Assembly: GCA_949317995.1 (NCBI GenBank)
Contig: OX439035.1
Span: 82,275,959 to 82,339,958 of the forward strand
From: Acholoe squamosa
Lineage: Eukaryota; Annelida; Polychaeta; Phyllodocida; Polynoidae
Length of the DNA: 64,000 bases
Reading direction: 5' to 3'
Within the stretch, counting starts at the first letter, position 1. Every line of letters begins with the position of its first letter. The notes beneath the pieces were generated by a model. That model saw only the letters and a list, made by a program, of their open reading frames with translations. It was not told the DNA's origin and ran no database searches. The position numbers and the translations under genes are program-made. This document shows, piece after piece, positions 57,300 through 64,000 of this stretch.

Positions 57300-59815
57300 T
57301 GGCCGCAAACATCCAATTTTCCATTATACTTCTATGCATATTGTCTTGCAGACACCTTTTTCTGATTACCCGAAATACCGATTATACAATGTACTTAAAT
57401 GCGTTTGGAAAGACCTTTTCATTTGTATTTCTCACGCAGAACCGCGTTTCACGGCTAATGGATCCTATCTGGACAATACACACAGCCCCCCTCTCCTCTC
57501 CATCCAACCCAGTCAAAACCTCACACACTCTCACCAGCAGAACCCTGGAGAGGTGAGAACATCAGGTGTCGTCTCCTGGCGGACGACAGGCAAAGTGTCA
57601 CGCCACCAGCCAGAGGTGCTCCCGACTTGTATGAGTCTCCCAGCCTGATCTAGGTCGCACAGAGAGCTACTCGTACCTCTCTATATCTGTTCTCTCCCGC
57701 TGCAGCTGCAGACCCCCACTATAACCTGGCTTCTATCGTACCATGTTGTGCGGCTGTGCAATATATTCAGGTTACTCGAGGCATATTCCCCATACACATA
57801 TATTCTCTTCTATTCACTGCACTCTGTTGCTTTAGTTTTATTTCCCCAAGCCAGCATCTGACCGCTTTGTATTTCTTTCCTATTCTTCACTTCTCATCAC
57901 TTTTCTATAATATGGTGCAATGTGTATGGTCGCCTTTCCCTTGAATTTTAACTGTTGTGTTCAAGATGTGTGTGAAACGGTATAAACCGGTATTGTACCT
58001 ACATATACAGGTATAATACCAGTGATACCATTCGCTGCTGCTTTTTCAACTTCCCATCTGCCACAATCCAATACATGACCTCGTCAGATCCATGGTGATA
58101 GGTAGCCCTTGTTAATGCGATCATTGCGATGAGTCTACACACATTACTGCCAATACCATTGCGTTAAAGTGAATCTATAACAACTACTGCTACCACTATT
58201 ATCAAAATGAATTTAGAGGGTGACAGGACATTTACTATCTGGCCATCTACCCCACCTCTAGACATCTATCCACAAACTGATCGTTTCATTGCTATGGTTG
58301 TTCTTGCAAACCCTATGTGGTGATTACATAAGACCCAACCACAGAGGATAGTCGTAAGGTCATTTATATACTACTACTGTATAGTACAGGGGATTTTTGC
58401 ATGATACCCAATACCTCAACGAATCAGACTTCATCAAATAGCACTCATTAAATGTTATATAGCCATGGAAGTCTACCCACTTGTCATTAGTAAAATGAAA
58501 CATGGAGAAACGCCTGTCACGTTTTACCGTGACAGCGTCAATGCTTCACACGCGACAAACAGGCCCTCTCGTGTTGCCGATAGAAGCAGGGAAACATTAC
58601 AACTCATAACAATATGCACTTGTGTAAAAAGATTAAATTCTCCCCCAAATAGAGTGAGATCTCCACAAACACTGGGAATGATTCTTGGTGCATCCAATGG
58701 AAGGAGAATCCTACTTTGATAAATGTCATCCAATCTGCAAGAAAAATCCATATCGATGAATATTGGAGTAGCTCCGAGCAGGTCAGGGGATAGGGGGCAA
58801 CAAGCCTGTCAGATGTTCTTTGGCATAGACTATACTTTACTTCATACCAGCCAACTGACAGGGGTGCCTTCTGGATGTATACAATGACAGAGGCAACACT
58901 AAGGCGGCATAGATACGGCATAGATAGTATATTATAGTCTATTTTGCCTCATCATGCAATGCTTATTAACCACAGGCTTTAACCCAACCCTGTGCTGTAG
59001 CCCTCCGATGAAAGGGATCCAGCTTACGATGAGTTCCCTCCCAGCTTAAGGCTTACTCATGTGCTATAATCAGGTTACGCAAAGTTATACGCCGTCAGTG
59101 TAAGCATCTTAGGCGGTCTATTCATTTGAATATTTAATGGCCGACAATAAAGACCCTGTGTTTACCCCAGACAATAGGTCCCAAGGTAATCTAGCAGGAC
59201 CCACCTTAAAGTGGTATTTGATATGCTACAAAGTCACACGGTGGGAAGGGGATGTGAGCAGCATAGCATAGTGGTATTTCCGTCAGGTTTTCGTTCAGAT
59301 CACGTTTTGCATTACAATTGTAGGTATCAATGAATAAATGAGCAGCAGGTCAGATCCACTTAGTCTAAACAGCACACTAGTACACCATGGCCCTAGACTG
59401 GGAGATTCCTCACCCCAAACACTTAAACAGTACACAGCAATAGAATACACGAACCTAAGAGTATAGCCACTCAAAAGGGCGACGAATAGGGCACTATTAA
59501 TCATCAGGAATTGAAAATAACTGCTTAACGAGATTATATAGATGTTTTATCTCGCGAGTGAATGTAGCCACTCGGATATTGATGGAACCAATCAGTTTTC
59601 TGCCTATCAGTGACTGAAATGAAATCTTGTGGCAATTTCTCAACGCCTATTAACTGCAAAACTTCATTTTAGAAACTATCACCTCCTATAATAGTGCATA
59701 TACAGTGGCATGTCTAACACGCCTCCCTGTAGGACTTGGCAAATACAGTCATCAAAAACATTATACCCTTACTAAAGCAATCAGTATTTGACATAGATGG
59801 TACTGCATCATTTTG
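57300..59815. other. No gene recognised
   Basis: About 2.5 kb, without any repeat or exon that I can support. Confidence 0.45.
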
Positions 59816-59819
59816 CAAC

Positions 59820-59895
59820 TGCACTTAGTAGAACAGACTGCACTTAGCAGAACAGACTGCACTTAGTAGAACAGACTGCACTTAGCAGAACAGAC
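59820..59895. repeat. 19-bp tandem repeat, four copies
   Basis: Unit tgcacttagtagaacagac starts at 59820, 59839, 59858 and 59877. T and C alternate at one position, so the array is really a 38-bp unit duplicated once. Confidence 0.96.
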
Positions 59896-60882
59896 TGACA
59901 GTCTATTGAGTATTAAGCGATATAACACACATAGCCCGTGTGTAAAAGAATTATATCCAAGGCCAGTGCTCTGATAGGCTGGGGCCAACCGGGCGATAAT
60001 AAAGGTACCGACAATGCAGCTCCAGCCATTTGTGCGGGATTAACCATCGCCGGGCCGAGGTAATAATTGCCGCTGGAAGACCCTTTCATCGTCATTAAAT
60101 CATGGTCGTTTTTGCATCATTTTGTACACCGCCATGCAAGATGCAGTAGGCAGGCGTCACCCGATCTAGCCACGGGCATCCCTCCAGCGGTACACAGCCA
60201 TTCAGATCTTAAGGCCGAGCAGCTCAGTCAGTATGGCTTGTAGAAGTATAGGAATTTTGCTGAATGGAACTTGTGGATGACAGAAGAGGCATGGCGTGTG
60301 GGGAGGTGCATGATAAGGGGAAAACCTGGAGTGGCTGAGATCTGTAGATGGAGGGTCAGGGCAAGTCAAACGACTAATGGACACAGCGGTGTTATATACT
60401 TATTGATGTTATGAGTATATTATATATCATATACTTTCTGTTATATTTGTCTAAGCTGTCTGTTGGAAAATAGTAGACAAATATCTACCCCAAATGTGAA
60501 CGAATGTTTCCGGTAACATGCCAAAAAAAAAAACACGTAAGGTCAGAATCCTTGTGGGTTTATTATAATTTTCAATAGACCTTTTGATGTATGATAAGTT
60601 TCCTTCTGGCAAACAAATGGGAACATATATGCAATTACTTCATGTTAGAACAGTCGAATATGACAGTCCCATATGTTTTATCTAGGAGAGTTCCGTATCC
60701 CACACTCCCCGTGGAATACCATTGTCTAATATTCCACAATAACACTCAAAATGACCATTTAGACATCATGAATTCATTTTCAGGGACTCCGAGCTAGGCT
60801 CTGTTTGGCTGATGAAACTTTTCTTTGTAAAAACTATGCATGTATGGTGTGCCGCATACTAGTATTGACCCTGCTACAGTGT

Positions 60883-60884
<2 letters not shown>

Positions 60885-60930
<46 letters not shown>
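60885..60930. repeat. (TA)n microsatellite, left of MITE
   Basis: A 46-bp TA array ending exactly at the CAGGGTTCTCC terminus of the adjacent element. Confidence 0.98.
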
Positions 60931-60933
<3 letters not shown>

Positions 60934-61267
60934 GGTTCTCCTCACACTGTAATGACGCCGGTGGGCCGCCGGCGTGATTTTTCTGCCGCCGGTGTGATTT
61001 CATCTCAGAATCACCGCCGGTGTCATTTTAGCTTCATATAGGTTTTTGAATTTTGCAAATCGGCCAATTAGAACAGAAGTTATGGCCGTATTTATGAAAA
61101 TACTTTCACTTTCTTTGCTAAATTCCCATCTGTAATCCCCATACTGTCACGAATGAGACTAAACAACCAAATTTAGCCTACCATAAGGCTTAGGATGTTA
61201 CCAAATGAAATTTTACGCCAGCTCGCTGCAGGATTTTACGGTGTGATTTTACATTCTGCGGAGAACC

Positions 61268-61270
<3 letters not shown>
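60931..61270. mobile_element. MITE-like element inserted between two (TA)n arrays
   Basis: CAGGGTTCTCC at 60931-60941 is the exact reverse complement of 61260-61270, and TA arrays directly abut both ends. The 340-bp interior has four gccggtgtgattt/gccggcgtgattt-type words near the left end and a related ggtgtgatttta near the right. The likely event is insertion at a TA within a pre-existing TA array. Confidence 0.85.

Positions 61271-61326
<56 letters not shown>
61271..61326. repeat. (TA)n microsatellite, right of MITE
   Basis: A 56-bp TA array starting directly at the right terminus of the 340-bp element. Confidence 0.98.
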
Positions 61327-61329
<3 letters not shown>

Positions 61330-61500
61330 TGTTTTGATACGGGGTAATGTTGATGCTATCGCAGTTACCGCTGGAATGACACTGATTTTGAAAAAAGTGC
61401 CCTTTTATAGTGCTTGACATGTGACCTGAATTGACCAATCAGAGATGCATTGGTGCATCCATGGATTTTTATTGGTGGATGTGTTTCATTGTAGGTATGG

Positions 61501-61502
<2 letters not shown>

Positions 61503-61579
<77 letters not shown>
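61503..61579. repeat. (TA)n microsatellite, 77 bp
   Basis: A third TA array within 700 bp. It produces Tyr-Ile open frames on both strands that should be ignored. Confidence 0.98.
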
Positions 61580-61583
<4 letters not shown>

Positions 61584-62500
61584 CCTCCGATGGCCCTCGG
61601 GGGGCTTGGGGACATACAATGCCCGACCTCCCACCCCCTGCAACCCACGTTGTAACCCGGTTGCACGGTAACCCACTGTGTGTGACGGTATACGTCAGGT
61701 ACATTCCAGCCATTCCACCACAATGTACTGTCAGTAGACGATATCCACCATCCATCTTAATCCCCCTCTAATCCGAGTTGTGTATTCTAAGAGTTATGAC
61801 AGCGATGGGACCGTGGGCCCTGCATTATTCAGCGAGTTGCTCCATTGGCGTTACGCTGCTCTATGTGAGCTGCTCCACCCCCTCCCTATGGACCGTATTA
61901 TGCTCACAAATACTAGAGGATAAATCTATCCGAAATCTACCTCCTTAAACCCATAACCCCTCCCACTAAGCAGCAAACCTCAGCCCCCACCCCATACTCA
62001 CTTCAGCATGAGGCAATAGTGAGTCTGGATTTATGCTTTCCCAAAATTTGATCTATTGTTACACGTTGCCGTTCATGAAGTCGTAAAACGCACTCGTGCT
62101 CAGTTCAGGTACATGGCGTGGTCCATGCAGTGGACATCAGGCCTAGCACAGCGGACAACACTAAATATGTAGCGTGATCACTACGAGAACAATACGTAGG
62201 GCATTGCTCAGAGAGGACATTTTAAAGACGAGGGGAATGGTGGAAACCCCTATAATTGAATGTATGTTTACACAGTGTCACTTCAGCCAACCAATGCTCA
62301 TGCGACACTCTTACTGCTGTTTCCTTCCTGTTCAACAGTCTGGCAATGCTTTGATTCTCCAGCAGCTGCTTCAGCGGCAGGTGCGAGTGGTACCTTCATC
62401 CTCCACTCCTCCTTATCCTCCCATCCCTTGGCATGCAGGTGGAAGCCTGCCCCCAACCCCGACCATCCATTCTGCCTTCCTTTTGCCTACTCGCTCACCA
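61580..62500. other. No gene recognised
   Basis: About 0.9 kb. It begins with an imperfect palindrome (aagccctccgatggccctcg...) at the edge of the TA array. One GAGCTGCTC site occurs at 61867. Confidence 0.45.
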
Positions 62501-62528
62501 CTGTCGTTGCAACTGCTACTGCTTCTGA

Positions 62529-62530
62529 GC

Positions 62531-62561
<31 letters not shown>

Positions 62562-62582
62562 ACTGAACTAATACTACTGCTA

Positions 62583-62616
<34 letters not shown>
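62529..62616. repeat. (CTG)n trinucleotide repeats, two runs
   Basis: Runs of CTG at about 62529-62566 (interrupted by ctt and cta) and 62584-62616, within a TGC-rich 400 bp. They generate poly-Leu and poly-Cys frames with no other coding support. Confidence 0.95.
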
Positions 62617-62617
<1 letters not shown>

Positions 62618-63200
62618 GTGAACGGCCACTCCTCATTGCTGCGGTTACAACTGCTACAGCTGTACAGCGTTTGCTGTATCATTGCTGGTCTAAGCCTTAA
62701 ACCTGATGATAGCAGCACTCAGCCTCCTATACAGCTGCTGCAGCAGCTATCACAGAGGCCAACGGCGAGTCTAAGTCTAACTCATCAAACATAGATGTAG
62801 CTTTCCGGCAGAAAGGGCGGGGTGGGCGGCCAACAGACAAGGGGAGCTGCTCCGAGTAGGTCTACTACCCACAGACCACACCACCTGGCCGTATACAAAC
62901 AGGCGCTACATATCTCGGCGCGGTCACCTCCCCTGGGGCAGGGTATACGGATCATATTTATAGTACCTAAGGCGTCGTCAGTAGGGGTAAGGAGGGGAGT
63001 GATGATGGGGAGAGGGTGGAACATAGGCGTCACTGGCCGCCGACACATGCAGTGACATTGACTCGTGTCCGTGCACTGAGCTGCTCGTTACCCCAGGCTG
63101 ATGCTCGGTGTGCCTCTTTTCACTATACACTGTAGTGGGTAGTAACCATGTAGTCATCATTATGTAAACAGCACACTGGTGATACTACTTTTATTTCATG

Positions 63201-63321
63201 GGCTTCCCTAGCCCACTCAAAAGGGTATATTTCTCCTCTATCCTGTCCCTTCAGATGTGTGTGGTGCACATATGCGCGGGCACCAACACATGGCCTAAAG
63301 CATCTATTACTCATTCACTCA
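63201..63321 (-). repeat. Dispersed repeat family copy, minus strand, internally deleted
   Basis: Reverse complement of the family: the tail (ggcttccctagcccactcaa) comes first, then gtgtgtggtgcacatatgcg and the head ending attcactcac. The middle part with the atggcg core is missing. Confidence 0.85.
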
Positions 63322-64000
63322 CCTTTATTTTAAGTCCCCGTATCAGAGTCAACAGTAGATTGGGATTTTCAAAAGCAAAACATCTCAGATATACGTATCC
63401 TTGACTAAAATCATATCCAACAAAGAGATGTCCTTTATAGTTTGGCACACAGGGATTGGCTATAGAAGTGAAGCCTTGAGCGCAGGTAGAGTGGGTAAGC
63501 CAATTCTGGGACAGGTATCATTTAAGCGTGGGTGTGTCATAGTAGGCATAGACTTGGCTGATGCCAATGCATAGTGCAAATCGAAATCCCATATTTTGGA
63601 CGATCGTTTTTTTCTGAATTACTGAACACGTATTTATTCTAATGGGTTTATTTCATATTGATATAGATCGGTGTTATGATTCATATTTTCGTAGAATTAT
63701 TCTGTTTGTTCGAGTCAAGGCAAAGTATAGCACCTTGCGTTGAACTGATCATTCTAAATATTGATCATAATATGTGTTATTATTTATTCTTTTTAACTCT
63801 ATGAAAGTATGGTGAAGCCATTTTCTTCATTGATGTACAGGTGGCAAGATGATATGGACCTAGTGTAGGCATTCTTCAATCAATTCTATATGAGACACCC
63901 TAAGATGTTTTATCTGAGCTTATGACAAGGGCAGCTCCCCTCTAAATTTAAAAAATAAAGTCTATTTACCTTTAAATTTGACCCACATCATATGATATGC
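63322..64000. other. No gene recognised
   Basis: AT-rich sequence to the window end. No exon or repeat that I can support. Confidence 0.45.

Larger units (their letters stand above)
42998..63086. promoter_or_regulatory. Cluster of GAGCTGCTC / GAGCTACTC motifs
   Basis: Exact GAGCTGCTC or its complement starts at 42998, 50054, 50074, 50227, 53682, 56208, 56229, 56578, 60217, 61867, 62844 and 63078. GAGCTACTC or its complement starts at 43018, 47664, 50808, 54958, 57664 and 58766. Outside this interval GAGCWGCTC starts at 20410, 23945, 24679, 25322, 33502 and 34186, and GAGCTACTC at 22201. Flanks differ, so most are not copies of one repeat (24679/25322 are a duplicated pair). A protein-binding site is inferred; no known factor is assigned. 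Confidence 0.4.

Noticed and set aside
62174..62571. Poly-Leu / poly-Cys open frames at the CTG repeat
   Set aside because: Low-complexity product of a trinucleotide array, with no other coding evidence.
15207..64000. Search for the Cav1 N-terminal/IS1 exon (motifs EWKPFE, NCVALA, TPYP in the minus frames)
   Set aside because: No stretch fitted with a donor in phase 0. It may lie beyond the right edge or have been missed by eye; a profile search would decide.
1..64000. rRNA genes, intact tRNA genes, CRISPR arrays, transposase or reverse-transcriptase genes
   Set aside because: None seen. The repeats present are tandem arrays or short inverted-repeat elements without coding capacity.

Overview
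The window is nuclear DNA from an animal, most likely a marine bilaterian invertebrate. The evidence is split coding sequence with GT/AG introns, abundant (TA)n microsatellites, many short terminal-inverted-repeat (MITE-like) elements, and no operon-like gene packing. I cannot name the species. The channel protein looks invertebrate (short IS3-S4 loop; [18 protein letters not shown] type), so a lophotrochozoan or an invertebrate deuterostome are both possible.

The only gene I can support is part of a voltage-gated calcium channel alpha-1 subunit of the Cav1 (L-type) class. It lies on the minus strand between about 15.2 kb and the left edge. Eight exons join in phase and encode about 319 codons: repeat-I segments S2-S3, S4, S5, turret, pore helix with the EEEE-locus glutamate, S6, the beta-subunit-binding AID helix, and the start of the I-II linker. 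A ninth, 27-bp in-phase micro-exon in the linker is possible. The N-terminus and IS1 should lie upstream (higher coordinates), but I could not find them. Repeats II-IV lie beyond the left edge.

The 49 kb from 15.2 to 64 kb has no coding exon I can defend. It is presumably the long 5' intron(s) and upstream region of the channel gene. It holds a 0.9-kb minisatellite with a 182-bp higher-order period (19.2-20.1 kb), a 643-bp tandem duplication (24.6-25.8 kb), a ~181-bp dispersed repeat family starting GTGAGTGAG, several palindromic MITEs (largest near 36.0 and 42.2 kb), short tandem arrays, and five (TA)n arrays. One (TA)n array is interrupted by a TA-flanked inverted-repeat element.

The least explained signal is a short motif, GAGCTGCTC / GAGCTACTC on either strand. 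It occurs at least 25 times, against about one expected by chance, and is concentrated between 43 and 63 kb. A cluster of three perfect CRE palindromes (26.3 kb) and a duplicated RE1/NRSE-like site (56.4 kb) are further candidate regulatory elements for a neuronal or muscle channel gene.
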